Assembly (NCBI GenBank): GCA_965261925.1
Contig: OZ253486.1
Location: 3,782,001 to 3,846,000 of the forward strand
Direction: 5' to 3'
Origin: Bin87 sp965261925
GTDB lineage: Bacteria; Chloroflexota; Dehalococcoidia; Lucifugimonadales; UBA3495
Length of the DNA: 64,000 bases
How positions within the stretch are numbered: the stretch's first letter is position 1; every line of letters starts with the position of its first letter. This document shows, one piece after another, positions 9,429-16,945 of this stretch. The translations under genes and the position numbers were made by a program. The notes beneath the pieces are model-generated. The model was given only the letters and a program-made list of their open reading frames with translations, searched no databases and was not told where the DNA came from.

Positions 9429-9560
9429 TTACAACGGCCAGCCGTCCAGGCGCCAGTGGACGCCGTAGTCGGCTTCCTCACTCCACCGGCGCTCGGGCCT
9501 CTCGGCGTAGTACGCCGCGATGGTCGGGTACACCGCAGTCGCGGTGATAGGATTCGGCAT
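9429..9560 (-). CDS. Small 43-residue hypothetical protein
   Basis: A short frame starts at ATG 9560 with an excellent Shine-Dalgarno AGGAGGT seven bases upstream and ends with TAA at 9429. The sequence is rich in Tyr and Trp (YPTIAAYYAERPERRWSEE) and ends HWRLDGWPL. It lies last in the minus-strand series of small genes led by the Rad52-like gene. I do not recognise a family. The ribosome-binding site and codon use make it a credible gene. Confidence 0.55.
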   Translation of the reverse strand: MPNPITATAVYPTIAAYYAERPERRWSEEADYGVHWRLDGWPL

Positions 9561-9623
9561 GTCGATAACCTCCTAGTCAGGTTGTCGTCATCGCCGGCGT
9601 CGCGTCGCACCGCGGCGTCGGCT

Positions 9624-9947
9624 TTATCTTTCCTGCGGCAACGTTCCGTAAGCGCGGAACACCTGCAGCCGGTCGAGGGCCATCCCGATCCGCATCAGAT
9701 CCGGATCACTGACCTCCTGGAGCATCGCCAACGGGGGAGCCTCGTTGCCCTGGTACTCCGCGAAAGTGGACAGGAGCGCGATCTGTCTTCGGAGCTCGGC
9801 CAGCTCTTCCTCCGGCCAGACGCGCCCCGACTGCTTGCGCTCCCGGTAGGCCTCCTGCTTGCAGGCGTTACCGCAATACAAGGCCGTGGAACGCTCTGCT
9901 TCGAAGGTGTCGCCACAGATGACGCACTCGATCTCGTATTTGGCCAC
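9624..9947 (-). CDS. Small zinc-ribbon-like protein
   Basis: This 107-residue protein starts with a four-cysteine motif, ECVICGDTF followed by ALYCGNACKQEAYRERK, spaced as a treble-clef or ribbon zinc site. A helical C-terminal half follows (WPEEELAELRRQIALLSTF). Such small Cys4 proteins are common on phages and plasmids. It has its own upstream region with repeated GTTAC/GTAAC motifs, so it may be transcribed separately from the genes behind it. Confidence 0.65.
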   Translation of the reverse strand: MAKYEIECVICGDTFEAERSTALYCGNACKQEAYRERKQSGRVWPEEELAELRRQIALLSTFAEYQGNEAPPLAMLQEVSDPDLMRIGMALDRLQVFRAYGTLPQER

Positions 9948-9960
9948 GCTCGTCGTTCCG

Positions 9961-10009
9961 CTGTTACGTTACCGTTACTGTTGCCGAAATAGTAACACTA
10001 GGGTAACAG
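9961..10009 (-). promoter_or_regulatory. Operator-like nested inverted repeats (GTTAC/GTAAC)
   Basis: Directly upstream of the 9624-9947 gene, CTGTTAC (9961-9967) is inverted at GTAACAG (10003-10009), and GTTACT (9974-9979) is inverted at AGTAAC (9991-9996). GTTAC occurs three times in direct orientation at 9963, 9968 and 9974. This is a typical layout for cooperative repressor binding. Confidence 0.5.
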
Positions 10010-10166
10010 GGGGCAATCGCTAACCAGGGTGATTTTCAGAGCTGATCGCCGTCGCGGATCTGCTCCAGGCCGGCCTTGGCCTGAGCGACGGCGCACTCGA
10101 CGTCATGCCGCTCGTAGTCGCCGCGGTTGTCCACAGTGGCCACTGGCTGATGCTTGCGCCGTGCCA

Positions 10167-10517
10167 TCAGATCACGAACACGCCATATTCGGCCTGCTCG
10201 TGTCGCTGCATTACCCAGGCACGCCAGGCTTCGGTTTCGCGGAAGGCCTCGCCGTCGACGTCGGGCAAGTGCTCGTACTGGGCCGACACCGAGGGCCCGG
10301 ACCCGCTGCGACCGCGTCCGCAGATGAACACGATGCCCACCTGGTCTGGAGTCGACGTGCGGCGGTAGATACTGATCTTCTCCCTGGGCCTCGGCTCATC
10401 GTCCAGCTGGTCCAGGACGTCGGTTTGTCCCGAGGGGGATGCCACGGCTCGCAGAAAGAGCGGGGCTCGGCCCACGGAGTAGGCGCCCTGGGCGGGTCCG
10501 CCATTCAGTATGATCAT
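10167..10517 (-). CDS. Hypothetical protein of the Rad52-led operon
   Basis: This encodes 116 residues with no family I recognise. It begins MIILNGGPAQGAYSVGRAPL, has a charged centre (EKISIYRRTSTPDQVGIVF) and a C-terminal segment AFRETEAWRAWVMQRHEQ. The ATG at 10517 overlaps the stop of the preceding gene (ATGA), so the two are translationally coupled. No zinc motif, signal peptide or membrane segment is visible. Confidence 0.6.
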   Translation of the reverse strand: MIILNGGPAQGAYSVGRAPLFLRAVASPSGQTDVLDQLDDEPRPREKISIYRRTSTPDQVGIVFICGRGRSGSGPSVSAQYEHLPDVDGEAFRETEAWRAWVMQRHEQAEYGVFVI

Positions 10518-10771
10518 CGGACTTCTCCACCTTCATCCGCGGCGGGTTCCTTTCCGCGCCACTCGGCTACGACGTCGAAAGCGGCCGCCACCGCGTTGCC
10601 CGCATAGCTCCCGACGTCAGGGAGATCCGACGCAGCGCAGTCGTCGGCGATGGATCGGGCAGCCTCGATGCGCACGTGAAGCTCGATCTCCGGCACCAAG
10701 TTCAACAGGGTCACGCGTGCCGCCCAGTACGCCGCCTGGTAACCGTCGCCCCTGCTTCGCTCACTGCCCAT
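10514..10771 (-). CDS. Hypothetical protein of the Rad52-led operon
   Basis: The start at ATG 10771 is chosen because it lies one base after the stop of the upstream membrane-protein gene (TGAGATG). A longer frame from 10816 would overlap that gene by 43 bases. The 85-residue product is mostly helical (YQAAYWAARVTLLNLVPEIE) and acidic at its end. It is unrecognised. Its stop overlaps the next start. Confidence 0.55.
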   Translation of the reverse strand: MGSERSRGDGYQAAYWAARVTLLNLVPEIELHVRIEAARSIADDCAASDLPDVGSYAGNAVAAAFDVVAEWRGKEPAADEGGEVR

Positions 10772-10772
10772 C

Positions 10773-10994
10773 TCACGGTTTCCGGTTCTGCGCCCAGCCG
10801 GCCTCTCCCAGGTCACGCAGGAAGCGACGCCACAGCAGTTCGCGGCCTACGTACCAGCCCAGCCCGCCGAGGATGATCGACAGGAGCACACCTAAAAACG
10901 CTGCCATGGTCCACCGGTCGGCCAGCAACGTGGATACCACGCCGACCCAGGCCACGACAGCGGCGAGACCCCAGAGTGCGACGGTGGTTTTCAT
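10773..10994 (-). CDS. Small two-helix membrane protein
   Basis: ATG 10994 follows an AGGA-type ribosome-binding site, and the gene gives 73 residues. Two membrane helices are evident, TVALWGLAAVVAWVGVVSTL and FLGVLLSIILGGLGWYVG, with a basic cytoplasmic tail (WRRFLRDLGEAGWAQNRKP). Its position among soluble small proteins of a mobile operon resembles accessory membrane genes of plasmids or phages (inference). No specific function can be assigned. Confidence 0.6.
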   Translation of the reverse strand: MKTTVALWGLAAVVAWVGVVSTLLADRWTMAAFLGVLLSIILGGLGWYVGRELLWRRFLRDLGEAGWAQNRKP

Positions 10995-11002
10995 GGTCCT
11001 GA

Positions 11003-11299
11003 TCAGAAGAGAGTGCGCTTGGGCGCCACGTCGTCGATGGCCAGCCTCTTTCGGAGACCCAGGGCATAGGCGCACGGGTCGCATACGTCGCCGGCCAGGT
11101 CCACCCGGCGCTTGCAGTCCAGCGCCGCACAGTAGGGAAGCATAAGGCAGTGGGCGCACAGGTCGACCCCCGGGTTCGCCGGCCGCTTCCGGCAACGCTG
11201 GCAGTGCCGCGCGATGGTCTTGCCCTTTCGCCGCTTGCCGGCTTTCCGCCGGTTCTGGAGCGACTGGGCACGGTCGCGGCTGCGTTCGATCCTACTCAT
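11003..11299 (-). CDS. Cysteine-rich zinc-binding small protein
   Basis: The start is ATG 11299, overlapping the preceding gene by 8 bases. The 98-residue product has a strongly basic N-terminus (RRKAGKRRKGK) followed by eight cysteines: HCQRCRKRP, LCAHCLML, YCAALDCKRR and VCDPCAYAL. That is enough for two zinc ribbons. The basic tail plus zinc ribbons suggests nucleic-acid binding (inference). Confidence 0.6.
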   Translation of the reverse strand: MSRIERSRDRAQSLQNRRKAGKRRKGKTIARHCQRCRKRPANPGVDLCAHCLMLPYCAALDCKRRVDLAGDVCDPCAYALGLRKRLAIDDVAPKRTLF

Positions 11300-11477
11300 G
11301 CGAGGGCACATCCATACCCAAGTAGATCCAGGCCTCGGATACCCCATCAATCCAGGCGTCGTAGCCGGCTATTTCTGCCCTGATCGACGCAGCGCGTTCG
11401 CGGTTTCCTAGGGCGGTGTGTATCCTGAGCCACCGGGAAGCGTCTCTCCGGCAGGATCGGAGCAGGGGCAGGTCCAT
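11292..11477 (-). CDS. Small hypothetical helical protein
   Basis: This 61-residue protein starts at ATG 11477 and reads as a helical hairpin (LLRSCRRDASRWLRIHTALG, then RERAASIRAEIAGYDAWID). Longer in-frame starts would run through low-complexity sequence that overlaps the upstream gene. It is part of the overlapping minus-strand series and is unrecognised. Confidence 0.5.
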   Translation of the reverse strand: MDLPLLRSCRRDASRWLRIHTALGNRERAASIRAEIAGYDAWIDGVSEAWIYLGMDVPSHE

Positions 11478-11488
11478 AGTTTCTCGCC

Positions 11489-11830
11489 TTACTCCCGTCC
11501 CGCGGCCGCTGCCAGCCTGGTCCGCAGCCGTTCCCGCCTGGTTTTCCGCTTCTCTTCCTCCGCCTGGTACGCATCGTACCGGCGGGCCATGCGCTGCAGG
11601 TGCGCCGGAGCCTGGGGATTGCGGCCGCGCACCAGGGCGTGCTGGACGGCCGAGGGCTGGATTCCGATGGCAGCGGCGACGCCACGAATGGAGTCGCCGG
11701 CTTCGAAGCAATCGCCGGCGGCATTGGCCACGGCACGGGTGATTATCCGAGGTGTGGGCATCGCCCTGTCCATCAACGGACCGCTATCGGGCCCCCGGCA
11801 TACTATACGTGCGTTGACCATCACTGGCAA
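11489..11830 (-). CDS. Small protein with helix-turn-helix-like segment
   Basis: The 113-residue product contains DSIRGVAAAIGIQPSAVQHA at residues 46-65, a plausible helix-turn-helix of the kind found in small phage regulators and resolvase tails. A basic coiled C-terminus follows (EEEKRKTRRERLRTRLAAAA). Several Met codons (11830, 11821, 11773) could start it. The start lies three bases after the stop of the Rad52-like gene. A DNA-binding role is inference. Confidence 0.55.
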   Translation of the reverse strand: MPVMVNARIVCRGPDSGPLMDRAMPTPRIITRAVANAAGDCFEAGDSIRGVAAAIGIQPSAVQHALVRGRNPQAPAHLQRMARRYDAYQAEEEKRKTRRERLRTRLAAAAGRE

Positions 11831-11833
11831 CGC

Positions 11834-12877
11834 TCATGTCCCTGTTGAGACGAATTCCTTAGTGTCAACATCAAAGTCCAGCCCGCCGCGGCGTGCCGTC
11901 TCCCACAGGTAGCGCCGCTCGGCCTTGCCGTTGCCGCTGGCCTGGATGCGGCGCAGGAAATCGGTGTACGCCTGGGGATCTCCCTGAGGGAGACGGTCGA
12001 TCATGGTGACCACGTCCTCGCTGGCGTCGGCAGTCCGCTTCTGCAGACAGTCGTCGCAGTAATCACCCTTGCTGCGCTTCCGGTTGCCGCACCCGATGCA
12101 GCCGGTGGTGTCGTCGATGGGAACACCGTCGATCCTGCCGCCGCTTTCCTGCCTAGGCTGACGGCCGTTGGCGCAGCTCCAGCAGGCATCGTAGAACTCG
12201 CCGTCACGACGGCGCCGGACCTTGCCGGTGGAGCACTGGGGACACGGCCTGGTGTCACCCTCCTCTTGGACGTGTTCGGCGCCGTTCTCCCGGTGACCGT
12301 TACCAGCTGCAGCAGGCGGAGCTTCCTGTGACGACCGTGAATGCTCCCGGCGCTCCGGCGCCCGGCGCTGCTGTTGGCCGCGGCGGGGGACCTCTCTCTC
12401 ATATTGGCTGAGATCATCGCCCAGTCCGAACAGCATCGCAGCCCGCTTCAGCGCGCTACGCTCGGCCGTCTCCAGGGGCGGCGGGCCGGCGTCACAGAGC
12501 ACGCTGGCCAGCGCTGATCGGGATACGCACTGACCGGTGGAGTCGGCGATGGTGAGCCGGACGTGTGCCGTCGCCCACTCTCGTTTTTCGAAGCCATCGG
12601 CCTTCCGTTCGCGGTAACTGGCGGGGTAAACGCCGGAGTGGAGGACCTCGGATTGCCAACGCCCGCCGGTAATCTCATCCAGGGCGGAACACACCACCTG
12701 CCAGGGCAGGTACAGCGGTTGGTCTCGCCGGTCCTCGAGGCGCCTCACCTCGCCGGGCTGAAACCGGTGGTTGCGAATGTCGAAGAGGATCTGCTGCAGG
12801 TCGCGATTGCGCGCTTCGGCCGTCACCACGACACCTCCCTGGGCTCCTTTCAAAACCGCCAGCCAGCCATCGGCCAT
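11834..12877 (-). CDS. Rad52/Rad22-like single-strand annealing protein with zinc ribbons
   Basis: The N-terminal ~160 residues carry the Rad52-type pattern seen in phage and plasmid annealing proteins: LPWQVVCSALDEITGGRW, then EWATAHVRLTIADS, then ETAERSALKRAAMLFGLGDDL. A disordered Gln/Arg-rich linker follows, then two zinc ribbons (CPQCSTGK ... ACWSCANG and CIGCGNRKR ... YCDDC) and a helical tail. Such proteins anneal complementary single strands during recombination. It leads the minus-strand operon from the promoter at 12935-12963 with a ~50-base leader. The family call is from motif pattern only, so moderate confidence. Confidence 0.7.
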   Translation of the reverse strand: MADGWLAVLKGAQGGVVVTAEARNRDLQQILFDIRNHRFQPGEVRRLEDRRDQPLYLPWQVVCSALDEITGGRWQSEVLHSGVYPASYRERKADGFEKREWATAHVRLTIADSTGQCVSRSALASVLCDAGPPPLETAERSALKRAAMLFGLGDDLSQYEREVPRRGQQQRRAPERREHSRSSQEAPPAAAGNGHRENGAEHVQEEGDTRPCPQCSTGKVRRRRDGEFYDACWSCANGRQPRQESGGRIDGVPIDDTTGCIGCGNRKRSKGDYCDDCLQKRTADASEDVVTMIDRLPQGDPQAYTDFLRRIQASGNGKAERRYLWETARRGGLDFDVDTKEFVSTGT

Positions 12878-12934
12878 TTCGGGCCGGTTTCAAGCCTACA
12901 TTGAGCCTGAAAACGGCATCTTGCCAGTAGGGAT

Positions 12935-12963
12935 ATTGTACGCACGTATACCGAACATATCAA
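12935..12963 (-). promoter_or_regulatory. Promoter of the Rad52-led operon, with overlapping palindrome
   Basis: Read on the minus strand, TTGATA (12963-12958) and TACAAT (12940-12935) are separated by exactly 17 bases. The spacer contains GTATACGTGCGTAC, a near-perfect 14-base palindrome that could be an operator. The remaining 12878-13192 shows no gene. Confidence 0.6.
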
Positions 12964-13192
12964 CGAAAATGCAGGCTCGTTTCGGGTACATTTACGGCTT
13001 ATGGCCCGCTGGAACGGCAAAATATCTCCGTCGTTCAGATCGTGAGGCCGATCTCTCTGATGATGGGTTCGCTGCCGATTGATGCGTCGCGGATCCCTTC
13101 AATCTCTTTCTCAATTCAGGGGCGCTGATACTATGACGACTGGCTTGGGCATTTACCCGGGCGCACACCTCCATCGCGAAGGAAATTTCGTC

Positions 13193-14101
13193 ATGCCTCC
13201 CAAGACGGCGCAGCAGTTGATCGAGGACGAAGTCAAGGAGTTCCGTCGCGCACTGATGCGCGACGTGGCGAAACGCGGGGAACTCCGGGCCATGGGGTAT
13301 GAGGACTACGAGATCGACGAGGCCATCCAAGAAGAGAAGGATGGGGTGGAGAAAGAGGTCGGCGAATACCGGGACGAGCTGATGGCGCAACTGCCGGAGC
13401 GGGAGGCTGAATTGGAGGCGGACCGAGAGTACATCTTCGCCGTCGCCGCATACCAGAATATCTGGTTGCCCCAATGCCTGACGCCGGTGGACGGCGAACC
13501 TTCAACATTGGTGACCAAGGATGTCTACGAGCACTACCTCGGCTGGTGCCAAGCGGTGGGCATCGAGGATCCTTATTCGCTGGGAACGGTTCGCAACGCT
13601 TTGAAGGAACGCTATGGCATCGAGGATATCCGGAGGGGTCTTAGCGCGTACCAGCTCGCTGATGTTACGACGAGGGTCAACCGGAACCAGCTGATCAGCC
13701 GGTACGAGGCCGAACAACGCCGGCTGGAACGTGAGGCCGCGAAGCTACGCGATCTGACCTGTCCGTACTGCGAGCGACGCAAGTACGACGGCAACCGTTT
13801 CGACCGCTGTTACTGGTGCCACCGTATCGTGACGGACGGGTTCGCCGTCGCCCTGGCCGATTATATGGAGCCAGGCTCCGGCCGGACCGGCGGCAGCATG
13901 CGAGCGGCGTACCAGCGGATGATAGCCGCGGGGGAAATCGAGCCGCCCCCACCAGCGCCATCCCCACCACCGCCTTCGAGACCGGTGCCGAGACCGGCGC
14001 CGCCTTCATCCTACGAGCGTGTATCACCACCGATGGCGCCGCGGAAGGAACAGACCGATGGCGGGTTCTTGGCTAAGATCCGGAAGATGCTTGGGTTCTG
14101 A
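13193..14101 (+). CDS. Coiled-coil, winged-helix-like and zinc-ribbon protein
   Basis: The start is ATG 13193 with an AAGGAAA element upstream. In-frame ATGs at 13133 and 13079 are less likely. Residues 1-95 are a charged coiled coil. Residues ~120-165 (VTKDVYEHYLGWCQAVGIED to ALKERYGIEDIRR) resemble the winged-helix tail found in D5-like primases of mobile elements. A zinc ribbon CPYCERR ... CYWCHR follows at ~230-250, then a proline-rich linker. It is transcribed divergently from the Rad52 operon. I infer a replication or DNA-binding role for a mobile element, and the identity is not established. Confidence 0.55.
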   Translation: MPPKTAQQLIEDEVKEFRRALMRDVAKRGELRAMGYEDYEIDEAIQEEKDGVEKEVGEYRDELMAQLPEREAELEADREYIFAVAAYQNIWLPQCLTPVDGEPSTLVTKDVYEHYLGWCQAVGIEDPYSLGTVRNALKERYGIEDIRRGLSAYQLADVTTRVNRNQLISRYEAEQRRLEREAAKLRDLTCPYCERRKYDGNRFDRCYWCHRIVTDGFAVALADYMEPGSGRTGGSMRAAYQRMIAAGEIEPPPPAPSPPPPSRPVPRPAPPSSYERVSPPMAPRKEQTDGGFLAKIRKMLGF

Positions 14102-14168
14102 GGCGGCATTGACGTTGCCCCGGGCCAACCCTATCATCCGGGCCGAGAGCATTGCGGAGGAAACGGCG

Positions 14169-14324
14169 ATGGAGATCTACTGCGTCAAGTGCAAGGCCAA
14201 GACGGAAACCAGGGAGCTGGTCGAGGTGGTGATGAAGAATGGCAAGCCGGCCGGCCAGGGGGTGTGCGTCGACTGCGGGACCAAGAAGTTCCGGATCGGC
14301 AAACTGCCGGCGGGTGTTGGCTGA
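14169..14324 (+). CDS. DUF5679 small zinc-ribbon protein
   Basis: This 51-residue protein has the DUF5679 signature: YCVKCKAKTETRELVEVVMK, then VCVDCGTKKFRIGKL, with two CxxC pairs making a zinc ribbon. Family members are abundant in Chloroflexota and some archaea, and their function is unknown. The start ATG 14169 follows GGAGGAAACGGCG. Its end overlaps the presumed start of the HNH nuclease gene. Confidence 0.8.
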   Translation: MEIYCVKCKAKTETRELVEVVMKNGKPAGQGVCVDCGTKKFRIGKLPAGVG

Positions 14325-15002
14325 TGGAGCTTCTGCGCCGCCCGCTTTGCCCTCGCCCACGGTGCCGCTGGCGTTAACACCCACGGCGCGTATTGCCGCC
14401 ACGTCGACCCTATCGTCGACTACAGTTCCAACGTCGACTCCGGCGCCAACGCCGGCCCCCATCGGTACATTGGCCATGCTGCCCTCCCTGCAGGTGACGG
14501 AGCGCTCCGCTCCGGATGATTACGACCGCGACCACTGGGGCGCTGGGCGGACGTCGACCGCGACTGCCAGGACACCCGGGCCGAGGTATTGATCATCGAG
14601 AGCTCGGCGCCGGTGGAGTACCGCAGCGCCAAGGGCTGCGTGGTCGACACCGGAGAGTGGCTGGATCCCTGGACCGGTCAGACTATCGACGATGCCGGCG
14701 ATCTCGACGTCGATCATCACGTGCCCCTGGAACACGCGCACGTCTCGGGCGGCGCCGATTGGGCACGGGATCGCAAGCGTGCATACGCCAACGACCTGGA
14801 CAACGACGGCGCGCTTAACGCCACCGCGGCAGGTGTGAACCGCGCCAAGGGGGCGAAGGCGCCCGACGAGTGGAGACCTCCGGATCGGTCCAGATGGTGC
14901 ACGTACGCCGAATGGTGGATCCAGGTCAAGGCGAAGTGGGAGCTCACCGTGACCGCCGGCGAGGTGGACATCCTCGAGGACATGCTGGGCAGCTGTCCGT
15001 GA
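14314..15002 (+). pseudogene. HNH nuclease (GmrSD C-terminal/DUF1524-like), frameshifted
   Basis: The first frame (possible GTG start 14314) encodes a Thr/Pro/Ala-rich linker and then DDYDRDHWG, the beginning of the nuclease domain. One base appears deleted near 14538. The next frame continues RWADVDRDCQDTRAEVLIIE through GCVVDTGEWLDPWTGQ, the His-bearing catalytic DLDVDHHVPLEHAHVSGG and NRAKG to the stop at 15002. This matches the HNH domain of secreted and GmrSD-type nucleases. The catalytic His motif is intact, so a single-base repair would restore the frame. The downstream part also starts an internal frame at 14589. Confidence 0.75.
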
Positions 15003-15066
15003 AGCCGGTGAGCACGGATCCCGTGGACATCGGCCAGGACATGGTGGTCGCCGACAGGTGAAACCG

Positions 15067-15083
15067 TTCTACAATTTGTAGAA
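15067..15083. promoter_or_regulatory. Perfect inverted repeat TTCTACAA-T-TTGTAGAA
   Basis: An 8+1+8 palindrome lies 64 bases after the HNH frame and just before the direct repeats at 15097. It looks like a dimeric repressor site or part of a replication/partition region. Confidence 0.45.
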
Positions 15084-15096
15084 GTCTCCAGGTTTC

Positions 15097-15188
15097 GGAT
15101 TTGCTTGCGCGTTGCTTGCAGCGTCGGGACGGCGTAAGCACGGCGACTCGCAGTTTCGTGCTCAGGATTTGCTTGCGCGTTGCTTGCA
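15097..15188. repeat. Two copies of a 24-bp direct repeat (iteron-like)
   Basis: The same 24 bases, beginning GGATTTGCTTGCGCG and ending TTGCTTGCA, occur at 15097-15120 and 15165-15188, a 68-base period. Each copy contains GCTTGC twice. CTGGAGAGCTC is then repeated near 15190 and 15230. The non-coding stretch 15003-15406 otherwise shows no gene. An origin or regulatory region of a former plasmid is plausible. Confidence 0.55.
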
Positions 15189-15406
15189 ACTGGAGAGCTC
15201 AACCCTCCAGTTGGGGAGCTTGGGCCGACATCTGGAGAGCTCGGGGCGACAGGATGTAAATGTTCCGCCCAAGTTTTACATTCAACAGGGTTTTCGGCGG
15301 TATTTCCAGCAGAATAATCGACGCACTTTTCGACAGGGTTCTGGGCGGAAGCGGCACCGGCAACGCCGGCAGCCCGATTTCCGCCCCTCACACTTTTCTG
15401 CGGACT

Positions 15407-15688
15407 TTACGACCCACTTTGCGCCATCTCCTCCAAACGGCCGTTGGCCTTCACCTCGGCCAGGTACGCGCGGGAGAATGGAGCCACGCGGCTAAATCGG
15501 CGTACGACGGCGGAGTCGCTGTAACCGTCCTCAAGGTCCTGGATCACCAGCTGAGCGATCTCGGGTTTGAGCACCTTCCGCCGCCGGCCGTTGGATCGTT
15601 CCACGCAGGGATTGCGCTTCAGGTACTCGATGGCCGTGTCCAGATGGACTTGCTCCTGGGCCTCGCGCCTGGCGGCCGCGGCCGCCAC
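15407..15688 (-). CDS. Small helix-turn-helix-like hypothetical protein
   Basis: The 93-residue product has an Ala-rich N-terminal helix, then VLKPEIAQLVIQDLEDGYSD and SAVVRRFSRVAPFSRAYLAE, which reads as a helix-turn-helix like those of small regulators. It is divergent from the NERD-like gene, 50 bases apart, so it may regulate that promoter (inference). The family is not recognised. Confidence 0.5.
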   Translation of the reverse strand: MAAAAARREAQEQVHLDTAIEYLKRNPCVERSNGRRRKVLKPEIAQLVIQDLEDGYSDSAVVRRFSRVAPFSRAYLAEVKANGRLEEMAQSGS

Positions 15689-15738
15689 CCCACGAAGAAG
15701 TTCCAGGGCCGAGGCGCCGGAAACGGCGTCGGCATCTG

Positions 15739-16431
15739 TTGCACCACACCGACAACAACAACCAGCCCCTGACGCTGGCCGAGGTCGAGGCGATCCAGCA
15801 GTTCGAGCGGAGCGAGCGGGACGGGCTGTCCGTGTTCCACCCCCAGGTGGCCGCCGGTCAGCCCGCGCCCAACTGCGTCGCCTTCTTCGAGGAGACCGGA
15901 CGCTTTGCCGTAACCATCCTGGAGGGCCGGTACTCCGTGGAGGACGGCCGGTGGTACCGCTACCAGGCCAATGACGTCCAGGTGCCGGTGGACAACCCCC
16001 TGGAGGCCTCTTGGCAAGCCGCCAAGTCGGTCCGCACGGCGCTCAAGCGCGAGCTGGACCTCAACACCTACGTCATCGCCGTGGCCTGGTTCCCCGACAT
16101 GGAGGAGGACGAGGACATCCTGGACGAGGCGGGCGGCCGCAGCGTGCACTTGTTCTTCGGACAGGTCGACCTGCCGCCGCGGCTGGTGAACCTCCCCAAG
16201 GAGGATGAGCTGCAGACCCAGCTCAGTGCCCGCTACATCCAGCGGGAGGTGGCGGCGCTGCAGCCGGACCCCGCCGCGGCGGAGGCGGCGCCGGCTGAAG
16301 GACCCAAGCCCATCAATGGGCGAGCCGGTGCGATGAACATCGGGCGGGTGGAGACCATGAACGTCTACATCACCGTGGAGAACGGTGATGTAGACGACAC
16401 TCCCCCGTTGATCACCGTGCAGGGCCAGTAA
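15739..16431 (+). CDS. NERD-like domain protein
   Basis: The start codon is TTG 15739. Residues ~25-130 resemble the nuclease-related NERD fold: VFHPQVAAGQ, FAVTILEGRYSVEDGRWYRY, then NPLEASWQAAKSVRTALKRE and TYVIAVAWFPDM. The clear Glu-x-Lys pair of active nucleases is not obvious. The C-terminal tail (MNIGRVETMNVYITVENGDV) is beta-rich. A second protein of the same layout lies at 30942-31559 beside the helicase-nuclease operon. A stem-loop follows the stop. The role is unknown; NERD domains are frequent in plasmid and defence contexts. Confidence 0.6.
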   Translation: MHHTDNNNQPLTLAEVEAIQQFERSERDGLSVFHPQVAAGQPAPNCVAFFEETGRFAVTILEGRYSVEDGRWYRYQANDVQVPVDNPLEASWQAAKSVRTALKRELDLNTYVIAVAWFPDMEEDEDILDEAGGRSVHLFFGQVDLPPRLVNLPKEDELQTQLSARYIQREVAALQPDPAAAEAAPAEGPKPINGRAGAMNIGRVETMNVYITVENGDVDDTPPLITVQGQ

Positions 16432-16443
16432 GGCCAAAAGGGT

Positions 16444-16474
16444 GCCCGGGCATTGCTCACCGCTTTGCCCGGGC
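16444..16474 (+). terminator. Stem-loop after the NERD-like gene
   Basis: GCCCGGGCA (16444-16452) pairs perfectly with TGCCCGGGC (16466-16474) around a 13-base loop, 13 bases after the stop codon. No strong T-run follows. Confidence 0.5.
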
Positions 16475-16945
16475 GTCTCCCGAGCGAGGTGCGTCGGCTC
16501 GATCTTCCTCGGCGCCCTCGTTGGCAGATATCTCCATGCGTTCGGACATGGTGGCAAAGTCGGCTGCTTTTTCGTCCACCTGCTCCCCAGCCTTACCGAT
16601 TGGAATATTACGGGTGAGCCGGGAGCACCGCGATGCTGAGGCGCGTCGCTGCTCTGAAGGCAGCTACGCCGGAGCGGGCACGGCCTGGAGCTCGGCAACG
16701 TGCAGCGGCCAATCCAGCATGTGGACGTGGTCAACGTCCACGTCAATTCCGGCACCGACGCCGATGTCGGGAATGTGCTGTAGGACATACAGGACCGGTA
16801 GCCATGGGGAGCGTCCGGGCGTTCCTTTTGCATCGTCGCATATATTGCGGGTAACCTACAACGCTCTACTGCCGACCACCGACCCTGACCCCAATGAAGC
16901 GCGAGGCGCCTGCGACCGGTCCCGGTAATACAGCGCGGTTCCGGT
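16475..16945. other. Intergenic stretch with a possible NERD-protein tail remnant
   Basis: No complete gene is seen. On the plus strand, 16694-16783 reads as a short frame ending HVDVVNVHVNSGTDADVGNVL, which resembles the C-terminal tail of the NERD-like protein just upstream. It may be debris of a second copy. Confidence 0.3.

Noticed and set aside
15097..15240. Possible CRISPR array
   Set aside because: Only two copies of a 24-bp repeat with a 44-base gap, no third unit and no cas genes.
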